Made by a program: the position numbers and the translations under genes. Positions 8,612 through 16,316 of a stretch of DNA of 51,149 nt are shown in pieces. Every line of letters begins with the position of its first letter. Within the stretch, counting starts at the first letter, position 1. The DNA is from Bacteroidales bacterium. Its GTDB lineage: Bacteria > Bacteroidota > Bacteroidia > Bacteroidales > UBA3663. The notes below the pieces were generated by a model. The model was given only the letters and a program-made list of their open reading frames with translations. It was not told the origin of the DNA and made no database searches. The DNA is taken from NCBI GenBank assembly GCA_004557315.1, contig SFEH01000002.1, forward strand, positions 1-51,149, in the 5' to 3' direction.

Positions 8612-10462
8612 TTATTGCTTCTTTCTTTTTGAGGTTTCTTTCTTTGACTCTTTCTTCTTGTCCGAATCTGATTTCTTGCGGTACTTTGCGAAAGGAGCAT
8701 CTTCCTGTTGAGTCTCCTGCAATGTCTTGCGCTGTTTCTTCTTCGGGTTAGGCTGTTCTTCGCCAGCAATGCTGACTGATACCCTGCGTCCCTTCCAGTC
8801 GGCACCATCCATATCCTTGATCACGAATCGTGCGTCCTGTTCTGGCACTTCGAAGAATGAGAAGTTGCTCAGCAGGTCTATTCTGCCCATCTCGATGCGG
8901 TGATGTACGTGTGCGTTCATCAGCGCGATGAGCTGTTTAGGGAAAATGCCGTCGCGTTTGCCGAGGTTGATGAAAATTCGAGTGAACCCAGGCTCTGCCT
9001 GAACAGCCTTTCCTTCGGCACCATCCTTGACGGCACCTCTTTCTCTCTTCTCGCGCTTTGCACCCTTCTCGCGAGGCTTGCGCTCTTCAGGAATATCGAG
9101 GTTCTCTGAACCTTTGTAGAATTCGAGCATTCGGTTGAATTCGAGGCTGACAATGCGCTTCACAAGGTCTTCAGCCGATAGCCAGCCGAGTTTCTTCAGC
9201 ACTGAATCCATGTATTTCTCGATCTGCTCTTCCTGCACATCCACCTTCTCAAGTCGGTCAGCAAGGTTGAACAGTTGCTTCTCTATGATACGTTCGGTAG
9301 TTGGAATCTGACCTTTTTCAAACTGCTTGCCAATGAAACGCTCGATGTCTTTGAGACGACGGCGCTCCTTGATATGCACGATACAGATGGATGTTCCTTT
9401 CTTACCAGCTCGGCCTGTGCGTCCTGAACGGTGAGTATATACCTCAAGGTCGTCAGGCAAGCCATAATTGATGACGTGAGTCAAGTCATCGACATCAAGA
9501 CCACGAGCCGCAACGTCGGTTGCTACGAGGAGCTGGAGATGACGGGTGCGGAACTTGCGCATCACCAAGTCGCGCTGTTCCTGCGACAAGTCGCCGTGCA
9601 AGGCATCGGCATTATATCCTTCGTCCATCAGGTTCTTGGCAATCTCTTGCGTATCGAGCTTGGTGCGGCAGAAGATGATGCCATAGATGTTTGGATAGTA
9701 ATCGACAATACGCTTCAGTGCAGCATACTTGTCCTTGGCATGGACGAGGTAATAGACATGATTGACGTTAGCCGATCCTGCATTCTTATGTCCAATTGTG
9801 ATCTCGACGGCATTGTTGAGATATTTTTTAGCGATTTCGGCAATGGTCTTTGGCATTGTTGCACTGAAGAGCATAGTGCGATGATCTTCTGGCACACCGC
9901 CCAGGATGGTCTCAATATCTTCCTGGAAGCCCATGTTCAGCATCTCGTCAGCCTCATCGAGCACCAATGTCTTCACTTTTGCCAATGATACGGCACCACG
10001 CTCCATGAGGTCGATCAGGCGGCCAGGGGTAGCAACTACCACATGAACGCCACGCTTCAGAGCTCCAATCTGGCTGCCTATGCTGCTTCCTCCATATACA
10101 GGGAGGATGGCAATGCCCTTAAGATATTTCGAATAGTCCTGCAAGTCACTTGCTATCTGCAGGCAAAGCTCGCGGGTAGGAGCAAGTACCAAAGCCTGAG
10201 GCTCAGCCTTGCGCAGGTCGATGTTCTGCAAGACTGGCAGTCCGAATGCTGCAGTCTTGCCTGTGCCTGTCTGGGCGAGACCCACAACGTCGCGTCCTTC
10301 GCCAGCCTCGGTATGTCCGAGTATGACAGGAATCACCTGTGCCTGAATAGGCATAGGATGTTCAAAACCCAATTCTTCGACAGCCTGCATCAGAGGAGCC
10401 GAAACACCCAAATCATCAAAAGTCAATAAACTGAAATTCTCGTTGTTTTCGTTGTTGTTCAT
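8612..10462 (-). CDS. DEAD-box RNA helicase with DbpA-type RNA-binding domain
   Basis: ATP-dependent RNA helicase of 616 residues, probably acting in ribosome assembly or RNA decay (role inferred from family). All motifs are visible in order: Q motif near residue 40, AQTGTGKT (63-70), PTREL, DEAD, SAT, the ATDVAARGLDVDD block and YTHRSGRTGRAG. After a charged linker, a DbpA-like RNA-binding domain (FTRIFINLGKRDGIFPKQL and following) is near residues 490-570. The C-terminus is a Lys/Arg/Glu-rich tail. This architecture matches DeaD/CsdA and CshA-type proteins. I chose the ATG at 10462 (MNNNENNENF) over an upstream in-frame ATG because a promoter lies just upstream of it, inside the longer frame. 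Confidence 0.93.
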   Translation of the reverse strand: MNNNENNENFSLLTFDDLGVSAPLMQAVEELGFEHPMPIQAQVIPVILGHTEAGEGRDVVGLAQTGTGKTAAFGLPVLQNIDLRKAEPQALVLAPTRELCLQIASDLQDYSKYLKGIAILPVYGGSSIGSQIGALKRGVHVVVATPGRLIDLMERGAVSLAKVKTLVLDEADEMLNMGFQEDIETILGGVPEDHRTMLFSATMPKTIAEIAKKYLNNAVEITIGHKNAGSANVNHVYYLVHAKDKYAALKRIVDYYPNIYGIIFCRTKLDTQEIAKNLMDEGYNADALHGDLSQEQRDLVMRKFRTRHLQLLVATDVAARGLDVDDLTHVINYGLPDDLEVYTHRSGRTGRAGKKGTSICIVHIKERRRLKDIERFIGKQFEKGQIPTTERIIEKQLFNLADRLEKVDVQEEQIEKYMDSVLKKLGWLSAEDLVKRIVSLEFNRMLEFYKGSENLDIPEERKPREKGAKREKRERGAVKDGAEGKAVQAEPGFTRIFINLGKRDGIFPKQLIALMNAHVHHRIEMGRIDLLSNFSFFEVPEQDARFVIKDMDGADWKGRRVSVSIAGEEQPNPKKKQRKTLQETQQEDAPFAKYRKKSDSDKKKESKKETSKRKKQ

Positions 10463-10486
10463 ATATTTTATTATTTTTATCACGCG

Positions 10487-10517
10487 CGAAGATACGCATA
10501 TTATCTGACAATTCAAA
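10487..10517 (-). promoter_or_regulatory. Promoter of the DEAD-box helicase gene
   Basis: On the minus strand TTTG (10514-10517) is followed after 19 bp by TATCTTCG (10487-10494), one mismatch from TAnnTTTG. It lies about 25 nt before the chosen ATG at 10462 and supports that start. Confidence 0.6.
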
Positions 10518-10612
10518 CTTATGCTTTTCAAAAAGTGTTTTCTCTTGCCCGTGATACATCGTAATTGCGATTTATAGTCGCTCTATATTGCAGAATTGTT
10601 GATAATCAGTTA

Positions 10613-10660
10613 TAAAAATAAAACCAAAAAGGACAGGAACAAATGCCCTGCCCTTTTGGC
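10613..10660 (-). terminator. Intrinsic terminator after the small secreted protein gene
   Basis: On the minus strand the stem CCAAAAGGGCAGG / CCTGTCCTTTTTGG (one bulge or mismatch) is followed by TTTTATTTT, about 33 nt after the stop at 10693. Confidence 0.75.
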
Positions 10661-10692
10661 TAAGTATGATAAAAATGTCTGTGTAGATTGGC

Positions 10693-11253
10693 TTATTTTG
10701 CGTCCTCAATGGCTCCATTTTGGGTGTTGTCGTCACCCCAGTTGTTGCCACCCATGTTACCTCCCCAATTGCCTTGTCCTGCTCCCTGGCTCCAGTTGCC
10801 TCGACCTCTATTGCCTCCTCTGTTGTCAGGAGCATTGTCTGGTCTCATTGCAGGACGCTTGTCAACCTGCTTCTCAAGATATGTGATGTAGTTGGCTGTT
10901 CCGAGCACTTTTCGCAATTGCATTCGGTATTCGAGCTTGAAGTCGTCCATCTGCTGGCGCATTTCAGCAATTGCCTCCTTGTCAAAGCCTTGTCCTTCCT
11001 TGCGCGACTGTGCCATCTTGATCAGTATGGCTTTCAACTCTTCCTGTTTCTGTGCTTGCAGCTGAAGCACTGCGGTCACTACTTCAGGTTCCAGTTCCAT
11101 CGAATTGATGATGGCAGTGTCCACGACCATGTCAATGTTCTGAGATCTTTCGCCTCCGCGGTTGTTGCGATTGTTGCGGTTGCCGTGTCCTTGAGCCATA
11201 GCGCATAAACCAAGGCAAAGGCACAAAGCTGTGATAATCATTCTTAATTTCAT
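10693..11253 (-). CDS. Small secreted Asn/Gly-rich helical protein, function unknown
   Basis: Protein of 186 residues. Residues 1-20 form a signal peptide ending AMA-Q. A basic Asn/Arg/Gly-rich stretch (about 22-37) is followed by a helical core (about 45-130) rich in Gln/Glu/Lys, and then a Gly/Asn/Trp-rich low-complexity tail (about 135-180) with repeated GNWG/NNWG-like units. The helical core with LQAQKQEELKAIL and following text is reminiscent of Spy/CpxP-like periplasmic chaperones, but the LTxxQ hallmark is not present, so I make no functional claim. It is monocistronic with its own terminator, and an operator-like palindrome lies about 50 nt upstream of the start. Confidence 0.75.
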   Translation of the reverse strand: MKLRMIITALCLCLGLCAMAQGHGNRNNRNNRGGERSQNIDMVVDTAIINSMELEPEVVTAVLQLQAQKQEELKAILIKMAQSRKEGQGFDKEAIAEMRQQMDDFKLEYRMQLRKVLGTANYITYLEKQVDKRPAMRPDNAPDNRGGNRGRGNWSQGAGQGNWGGNMGGNNWGDDNTQNGAIEDAK

Positions 11254-11482
11254 AGCAAACTTGTTTTATTTGTTAATATGCAAGAGTTGTCGGTTTCTTT
11301 TGTCATTATGACATAATTTGCGAGTGAGAGTTTAATCCGTTTTATGTTTTTTTTGTTTCTAAAGCAAAACATTTTTTTTAAAAAGGATCGGTCGATGATG
11401 CAATATGGGTGTTGAATGTTGGGGTTCAGTTTGCAAAATGAATAAAAATTGCCTGATAAAATCAAAAACGTTGATATAAATC
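11254..11482. other. Intergenic region upstream of rpsP
   Basis: AT-rich stretch between two divergent genes. It holds the palindromic site TGTCATTATGACATAAT at 11301-11317 and then no supported gene. A 71-codon reading frame on the minus strand (11250-11465) has no family resemblance and lies across leader DNA, so I do not call it. Confidence 0.5.
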
Positions 11483-11513
11483 TTTGTAATGTCGAGATAA
11501 TTTGCTAACTTTG
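11483..11513 (+). promoter_or_regulatory. Promoter of rpsP
   Basis: TTTG (11483-11486), 19 bp, then TAACTTTG (11506-11513): a full match to the Bacteroidota promoter consensus. The start codon at 11587 gives a leader of roughly 65 nt. Confidence 0.8.
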
Positions 11514-11586
11514 CAGCCGCAAAACCAAATAACATAGATAGTTAGAAGGTTGATTGCAAGTATTAACAATTAAATCAATTTGCGAA

Positions 11587-12120
11587 ATGGCTACAAAGAT
11601 CCGTCTTGCACGACATGGTCACAAGGACTACGCAGTTTATTATGTCGTAGTCGCAGATAGCAGAGCGCCACGTGATGGTAAGTATATTGAGAAACTCGGT
11701 ACTTACAATCCAAACACTAACCCTGCTACTATCAACATTAACTTCGATCGCGCACTTTATTGGCTTGAGACTGGCGCACAGCCAAGTCCAACAACTGAGC
11801 GCATTCTCTCTTACGAAGGCGTACTCCTCAAGAAGCACCTCAATGGTGGTGTGAAGAAGGGTGCTCTCACAACTGAGCAGGCTCAGGCTAAGTTCGATGC
11901 ATGGAAGGCTGCTAAGGCTGCTAAGATTGCTGCTAAGGTTTCAGGTCTTGCTGATGCTGCAAAGAAGGCTGCAGTTGCTGCTGCAGAGAACGAGGTTGCA
12001 GTTAAGAACGCAAAGGCTGAGGCTGTTGCTGCAAAGAAGGCTGCTCTCGCTGCTGCTGCCGCTGAGGCTGCTGCTGCAAAGGCTGCAGAAGAAGCTGCTG
12101 CTGAGACTCCAGCTGAGTAA
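11587..12120 (+). CDS. rpsP: 30S ribosomal protein S16 with long Ala-rich tail
   Basis: Small-subunit ribosomal protein S16, 177 residues. The S16 fold is residues 1 to about 90 (MATKIRLARHGHK, YNPNTNP, and PTTERILSYEGVLLKKHL). Residues about 100-177 form an Ala/Lys/Glu-rich helical extension of nearly 80 residues that enteric S16 lacks; such tails are common in Bacteroidota S16. The ATG at 11587 is chosen because MATKIRLARHG is the family N-terminus; an upstream in-frame ATG at 11554 would add 11 unrelated residues. Monocistronic, with its own promoter and terminator. Confidence 0.95.
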   Translation: MATKIRLARHGHKDYAVYYVVVADSRAPRDGKYIEKLGTYNPNTNPATININFDRALYWLETGAQPSPTTERILSYEGVLLKKHLNGGVKKGALTTEQAQAKFDAWKAAKAAKIAAKVSGLADAAKKAAVAAAENEVAVKNAKAEAVAAKKAALAAAAAEAAAAKAAEEAAAETPAE

Positions 12121-12162
12121 TCCGAGCCTTAGAGTTAATGATTCAGGACTCGAAAAATCTAT

Positions 12163-12200
12163 GAGGTTGCTCCATCAAGGTGGTTCAACCTCTTTTTTTT
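12163..12200 (+). terminator. Intrinsic terminator of rpsP
   Basis: Stem GAGGTTG / CAACCTC around a 16-nt loop, followed directly by eight T residues. Confidence 0.8.
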
Positions 12201-12261
12201 GCATCTTCACACCATAACACCTTCACATCTTCACATTATCACATCATAAAATCTTCACACC
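12201..12261 (+). repeat. Degenerate CTTCACA-type low-complexity repeat
   Basis: About 60 nt made of imperfect copies of ATCTTCACAC, CCTTCACATC, CTTCACATTA and ATCACATCAT, on average one unit per 10 nt. It fills the gap between the rpsP terminator and the start of the next gene. Confidence 0.7.
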
Positions 12262-12262
12262 T

Positions 12263-13168
12263 ATGTATTGTTATCTCATTGTTTTCCTTCTGTCTTTAAG
12301 GGTGATGTTCTATAATTGTGAAAATCTGCTTTTCTCCAGCGGACATGTCTATGAAAAGCTCGCTAATCTGTCGCGTGTGGTCGTGGCTTCTGGCGAAGGC
12401 TACCCTCCTGCAATCATAGGATTGGCAGAAGTGGAGAACGATAGCATCATGCGACGATGGACACAGCGAACGCCATTGGCAAAGTGGTATTATCGTTTTG
12501 TCGTAACTGATTCGCCCGACGTGCGTGGTATCAATGTGGCACTTATGTACCAGCCTGATGATTATCGTGTGATTGGTCATGAGTCAGTTCGCATCGTCAT
12601 GCCCGATGATATTCGTCCGACGCGCGATTTGCTTCATGTGTGGGGTAGGGTTGTCAATGGTGATACTGTCGATGTCGTAGTGTGCCATCTGCCGAGCCGT
12701 TATGGTGGCAAGAAGGCTTCTGACAAGGCACGTGCCATTGCGCATACTTATTTGCGTCATCTGATGGATTCGATTAGTGCCTGCCGCGTTAACCCTCATC
12801 TCATTGTCATGGGAGATTTCAACGATTATCCGACATCAAAGCAAGTGCAACGCAATTTCTCTGGCTACGTCAATCTCATGTTGCCCTTGCAAAAGGCATT
12901 GATGAAAGGCCGGCTCTCGTATGGATCGCATAAATATGCAGGAGAGTGGGTTTTCCTTGATCATTTTCTTGTCAATGTATCTATGACTGATACCTTGCAA
13001 ACCGTTCATGTCGTCAATCCTCGTTCATTTGCAATGCCATTCATGCTTATCGATGATGAAAAGCGATTGGGTGTTCGACCCAAACGCAGCCGTTATGGAT
13101 ATCAATACGAAGGAGGCTATTCCGACCATCTTCCTATACTTCTGGACCTAATGATACGCAAGAAGTGA
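12263..13168 (+). CDS. Endonuclease/exonuclease/phosphatase-family protein
   Basis: Metal-dependent phosphodiesterase fold related to exonuclease III and DNase I, 301 residues. Family blocks are visible in order: FYNCEN (16-21), GLAEVEND with the metal-binding Glu at E56, CHLPSRYGG with a catalytic His, GDFNDYP with the Asp/Asn pair, and the terminal YSDHLPI with the general-base Asp-His. The first 13 residues are hydrophobic (YLIVFLLSL) and could be a short signal peptide or anchor; if not, translation may begin at the ATG at 12305. No promoter is evident and the start lies next to repetitive DNA. The substrate (nucleic acid, lipid or sugar phosphate) cannot be told. Confidence 0.85.
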   Translation: MYCYLIVFLLSLRVMFYNCENLLFSSGHVYEKLANLSRVVVASGEGYPPAIIGLAEVENDSIMRRWTQRTPLAKWYYRFVVTDSPDVRGINVALMYQPDDYRVIGHESVRIVMPDDIRPTRDLLHVWGRVVNGDTVDVVVCHLPSRYGGKKASDKARAIAHTYLRHLMDSISACRVNPHLIVMGDFNDYPTSKQVQRNFSGYVNLMLPLQKALMKGRLSYGSHKYAGEWVFLDHFLVNVSMTDTLQTVHVVNPRSFAMPFMLIDDEKRLGVRPKRSRYGYQYEGGYSDHLPILLDLMIRKK

Positions 13169-13188
13169 ATGTCGGGTATGGGGAATGC

Positions 13189-13224
13189 AAAAAAGAAAAC
13201 GAGATTGGTTGCCCAACCCCGTTT
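13189..13224 (-). terminator. Intrinsic terminator of the rpsF-rpsR-rplI operon
   Basis: On the minus strand a GGTTG / CAACC core stem with outer CGGG / CTCG-type pairing and AACG / CGTT ends is followed by CTTTTTT. It starts about 30 nt after the rplI stop. Confidence 0.65.
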
Positions 13225-13255
13225 ATGTTGCATTTCTATAAAATCGAGAGAATTT

Positions 13256-13708
13256 TTACTCTGCTGACTCAGCTACTACGTTGACAGTGATCTCAGCGCT
13301 TACCTCACGGTGGAGCTTAGCAACTGCAACGTATGAACCGAGAGCCTTGATAGTCTCAACAGAGATTGACTTACGCTCAACTTCAACACCCTTAGCACCG
13401 AGAGCCTCAGCAATCTGGATGTTACCTACTGAGCCGTAGATCTTGCCTTCCTCGCTTGCCTTAACGGCGATTGTGAGCTCACCTGCTGCAGTGATAACTG
13501 CTGCGAGAGCCTCAGCGTCAGCCTTGATCTTAGCCATCTTCTGTGCCTGCTGCTTCTGCTTCTCAGCGAGCTGCTTGAGCTCAGACTCAGTTGCAAGAAT
13601 AGCCTTCTTCTGTGGGATGAGATAGTTGCGGCCGTAACCGTTCTTTACCTCTACTACATCGTCCTTGTATCCAAGATTCTGGATATCTTCTAACAAAATA
13701 ATCTTCAT
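13256..13708 (-). CDS. rplI: 50S ribosomal protein L9
   Basis: Large-subunit protein L9, 150 residues, normal length. The N-terminal domain carries the signature MKIILLEDIQNLGYKDDVV followed by KNGYGRNYLIP. A connecting helix rich in Lys/Gln/Ala spans about residues 40-75, and the C-terminal domain contains GKIYGSVG. Third gene of the rpsF-rpsR-rplI operon, 21 nt after rpsR. Confidence 0.96.
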   Translation of the reverse strand: MKIILLEDIQNLGYKDDVVEVKNGYGRNYLIPQKKAILATESELKQLAEKQKQQAQKMAKIKADAEALAAVITAAGELTIAVKASEEGKIYGSVGNIQIAEALGAKGVEVERKSISVETIKALGSYVAVAKLHREVSAEITVNVVAESAE

Positions 13709-13729
13709 ATCTAATATCCTCCTCTTAAA

Positions 13730-13996
13730 TTACTTCAACATATCGGTTACATAAGGAAGAAGGGCGATCTGACGTGCACGCTTAACAGCTGTTGCAACAC
13801 GACGCTGGAACTTCAATGAAGTACCTGTGATACGACGTGGGAGAATCTTACCCTGCTCGTTGAGGAACTTCTTGAGGAACTCAGGATCCTTATAATCGAT
13901 GTACTTGATACCTGCCTTCTTGAAACGGCAATACTTCTTCTTCTTAACGTCAACTGAAACTGGAGTCAGGTAACGGATTTCTGATACTTCTGCCAT
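13730..13996 (-). CDS. rpsR: 30S ribosomal protein S18
   Basis: Small-subunit protein S18, 88 residues. The core is recognised from KKYCRFKKAGIKYIDYKD, LPRRITGTSLKFQRRVATAV and the basic end KRARQIALLPY. It binds S6 in the 30S platform. It begins 2 nt after the rpsF stop codon, so translation is very likely coupled. Confidence 0.96.
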   Translation of the reverse strand: MAEVSEIRYLTPVSVDVKKKKYCRFKKAGIKYIDYKDPEFLKKFLNEQGKILPRRITGTSLKFQRRVATAVKRARQIALLPYVTDMLK

Positions 13997-13998
13997 GA

Positions 13999-14346
13999 TT
14001 ATGCCTCCTGTGAATTAGCGTTCTTGAGTGAGCGACGCTTTGCTGCGTACTCAGCTGCATACTTGTCGTTCTTAACTGTCAAGAAGCGGATGACGCGATC
14101 TGAACGACGGAAAAAAGTCTCGAGCTTAGCAACTACTGTTGGTTCGCCATCAAACTCCACAAGGAAGTAGAAGCCAGAAGATTTCTTCTCAATAGGGTAT
14201 GCGAGCTTCTTCATACCCCAAGCCTCCTCGTTAACGATGGTAGCACCACGCTTAGCGAGTTCAGCCTTTACAGCATCTACCGTTTCCTTTACCTGAGCAT
14301 CAGATAAAACGGGAGTCAAAATGAAAACGGTTTCGTAATGGTTCAT
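13999..14346 (-). CDS. rpsF: 30S ribosomal protein S6
   Basis: Small-subunit protein S6, 115 residues. The N-terminus MNHYETVFILTPVLSD and the later blocks AWGMKKLAYPIEKKSSGFY and FRRSDRVIRFLTVK are typical. First gene of the rpsF-rpsR-rplI operon. The leader from the predicted promoter to the ATG is about 65 nt; I looked for the S6:S18-binding hairpin known from other bacteria and could not recognise it with confidence. Confidence 0.95.
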   Translation of the reverse strand: MNHYETVFILTPVLSDAQVKETVDAVKAELAKRGATIVNEEAWGMKKLAYPIEKKSSGFYFLVEFDGEPTVVAKLETFFRRSDRVIRFLTVKNDKYAAEYAAKRRSLKNANSQEA

Positions 14347-14416
14347 TTGTTTGAAATTTGAACTTGTTAATTAATTTTTGTTTGTGCGTATGCGCATGTA
14401 GCCCAAAACGCGGGTG

Positions 14417-14448
14417 CAAAGTTATGAAATTTTCTTCTTTTTTCCAAA
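14417..14448 (-). promoter_or_regulatory. Promoter of rpsF-rpsR-rplI
   Basis: On the minus strand TTTG (14445-14448), 20 bp, then TAACTTTG (14417-14424): a full consensus match about 70 nt upstream of the rpsF ATG. Confidence 0.8.
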
Positions 14449-14523
14449 TATTTTTATTTCTATTTGGTTCAATCTTTGCACTTCGCGCCTGATTTGCTAT
14501 GCAGAGTATGTAAATTGTCTGTC

Positions 14524-15591
14524 TTAATGTTTGAGTTCTGGCCATCCGTCGGCTGTCCAAGTGATATTGCACTGAATGAGCATGGCTGCACCATTCTTTG
14601 TCGCGCTATAGCCGTGACACACAAAGATGTCCTGATTGTCGAAGGTATAGGCTGAACAGTGTCCGGCAGCTTCCCACTCTTTCTTGTCGCCCTCAATCAC
14701 TATAGTTCCACCGCCTTTTGCCATGTCCTTGCCAGAGCGGTCGAGGTATTGTCCATCGATAGATTTGCTTCTGCCTACTGCCACTCGATAGCTGCTCTTG
14801 GCACCTCGGCAGCAGTAATCCCAAGATACGAATAGGTAATAATAGTCGCCATGCTTGAAGATGAATGGAGCTTCAATGGCGTTCGGACCTGCAAAGTCGG
14901 AAGTAGGATTTGGTTCGTCAGGCATCTCGTTTGGTGCGTAGCGGCGAGCAATGGTGCGAGGTTTCTCTCCTTTGGCAATGTGCATGGTAGTGTCGAGTCG
15001 CGCCAGCTGTATGCCATCCCAGAATGAGCCCCATACCATCCAAGGAGTATCGGTCTTTTCATCGATGATGAAGTTTGGGTCGATTGCATTCCAGTTGTCG
15101 CGTCCTTCGCGTGAGCATACTATGCATCCCTCGTCTTTCCAGATATTGTCGTTGAGCGAACGGCTGCTGATCAGTCCAATGGCAGAGCCGTTTTTGCCGA
15201 AGGTTGAGCAACTGTAGGCTATCCACCAGCGGTTGTGCCACTGAATGACATCTGGTGCCCATACATGGCAGTCGAAGCCAGGCACGGAGTCTTGAGTCCA
15301 CTGTGGAATAACTGTCATTACAGGCTGTTGCTTGACAGTCCAAGTCTTTCTGTCCTGCGAGGTCATGTGCTGGATACCTATGCCAGTAGCATAGATGTGA
15401 TAGGTGTCACCTTCCTTTGCCATCACAGGGTCGTGAACCATTGGTGTTTCGGTGGCAAAGTCCTCGCGTGGAGTATGACGGTGATTACCTTGAGCGTCTG
15501 TGTTCTGACACAGGGCTGATAATACCGCGATGCAAGACAATTTGATGGATAAAGAATGTCTTTGAAAGAAGTTGTTAGAGTGTGTAAACAT
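14524..15591 (-). CDS. GH43-family glycosidase, arabinanase-like
   Basis: Secreted five-bladed beta-propeller glycosidase, 355 residues. A signal peptide occupies about residues 1-34 (cleavage near TDAQ-G). The three GH43 catalytic carboxylates are visible: general base D54 in VHDPVM, pKa-modulating D171 in AIDPNF, and general acid E240 in IEAPFIF. The blocks HVWAPDV and WMVWGSFWDGI are typical of endo-alpha-1,5-L-arabinanases, so arabinan is the best substrate guess; xylan-side-chain activity is possible. It stands alone, with no SusC/SusD neighbour. A lipobox is not convincing (SALC), so I favour a periplasmic or secreted soluble enzyme. Confidence 0.88.
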   Translation of the reverse strand: MFTHSNNFFQRHSLSIKLSCIAVLSALCQNTDAQGNHRHTPREDFATETPMVHDPVMAKEGDTYHIYATGIGIQHMTSQDRKTWTVKQQPVMTVIPQWTQDSVPGFDCHVWAPDVIQWHNRWWIAYSCSTFGKNGSAIGLISSRSLNDNIWKDEGCIVCSREGRDNWNAIDPNFIIDEKTDTPWMVWGSFWDGIQLARLDTTMHIAKGEKPRTIARRYAPNEMPDEPNPTSDFAGPNAIEAPFIFKHGDYYYLFVSWDYCCRGAKSSYRVAVGRSKSIDGQYLDRSGKDMAKGGGTIVIEGDKKEWEAAGHCSAYTFDNQDIFVCHGYSATKNGAAMLIQCNITWTADGWPELKH

Positions 15592-15649
15592 AACGAAATT
15601 TTGTTTGTATATTTATGAAATATAAAAATGGTATTAATTGGGTCTCGAC

Positions 15650-15688
15650 TTGGAGTCATCTCGAACTCATCTCGGAGTCAACTCGAAC
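15650..15688. repeat. Two 17-bp repeats, period 22 bp
   Basis: TTGGAGTCATCTCGAAC at 15650-15666 recurs as TCGGAGTCAACTCGAAC at 15672-15688 (two mismatches). The linking bases, CTCAT, and the preceding CTCGAC belong to the same GAGTC/CTCGA word set. Confidence 0.7.
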
Positions 15689-15767
15689 AAAAGCCGAATT
15701 AAGGAGGAATAATACGGATGAGAAAGTGTAAGTGTTTGAACTATAGTGATATAGTTTTGATTATATA

Positions 15768-15808
15768 AGCAAAAACAGCAATAAGGCGACTCCTTACTGC
15801 TGTTTTGT
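15768..15808 (-). terminator. Intrinsic terminator of mscL
   Basis: On the minus strand the stem AAAACAGCAGTAAGG / CCTTATTGCTGTTTT (one mismatch) has a 5-nt loop and ends in a T-run. It begins about 20 nt after the mscL stop. Confidence 0.85.
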
Positions 15809-15825
15809 AATAACCGAATATAGAA

Positions 15826-16272
15826 TTATTTATTCTTAAGAAGGTCGCGGATCTCGGTGAGCAACTTTTCTTCAGCCGATGGCTCTGGAGCAGGAGCAGG
15901 TGCTGGAGCAGGAGCTGCCTCTTCTTCTTTCTTCTTCTTGAGGTTTGAAAGCTTGTTGATAGCCTTGATGAGGAAGAAGATTGCAAGAGCAACGATGAGG
16001 AAATCGATGATTGTCTGGATGAATGAACCGTAGTTGAGTGTCACTTCAGGAGAAGTAACTGCACCTTCTGCATCGACGATGGCATCCTTCACGACAAGCT
16101 TCAAATCCTTGAAATCAACGCCGCCAAGCAATACTCCGATAGGAGGCATGATGACATCGTTGACCAGCGATGTAACGATCTTGCCGAATGCACCACCGAT
16201 GATAACACCGACTGCCATATCTACAACGTTGCCACGCATTGCGAACTCTTTGAATTCTTTAATCATTCCCAT
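15826..16272 (-). CDS. mscL: Large-conductance mechanosensitive channel
   Basis: Inner-membrane emergency release valve for hypo-osmotic shock, 148 residues. The N-terminal amphipathic segment and TM1 are recognised from FKEFAMRGNVVDMAVGVIIG, then the GKIVTSLVNDVIMPPIG block; TM2 is at about residues 83-106. The C-terminus has an unusual Ala-Pro linker (about 119-131, alternating A and P) before the conserved helix EEKLLTEIRDLLKN. It lies 44 nt downstream of oadB with no terminator between, so the two are probably co-transcribed. Confidence 0.95.
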   Translation of the reverse strand: MGMIKEFKEFAMRGNVVDMAVGVIIGGAFGKIVTSLVNDVIMPPIGVLLGGVDFKDLKLVVKDAIVDAEGAVTSPEVTLNYGSFIQTIIDFLIVALAIFFLIKAINKLSNLKKKKEEEAAPAPAPAPAPEPSAEEKLLTEIRDLLKNK

Positions 16273-16316
16273 AGTTAGTTCGTGTTAAGTTGTTATTAAG
16301 ATGTTTTAGATTATCC

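Noticed and set aside
11250..11465. 71-codon minus-strand reading frame
   Set aside because: Leader DNA of two divergent genes; no family resemblance and biased composition.
14347..14416. S6:S18 autoregulatory leader of rpsF
   Set aside because: A leader of suitable length exists, but I could not recognise the conserved hairpin and bulge with confidence.
15643..15688. Possible CRISPR remnant
   Set aside because: Only two repeat copies with a 5-nt gap; no spacer-sized unique sequence.
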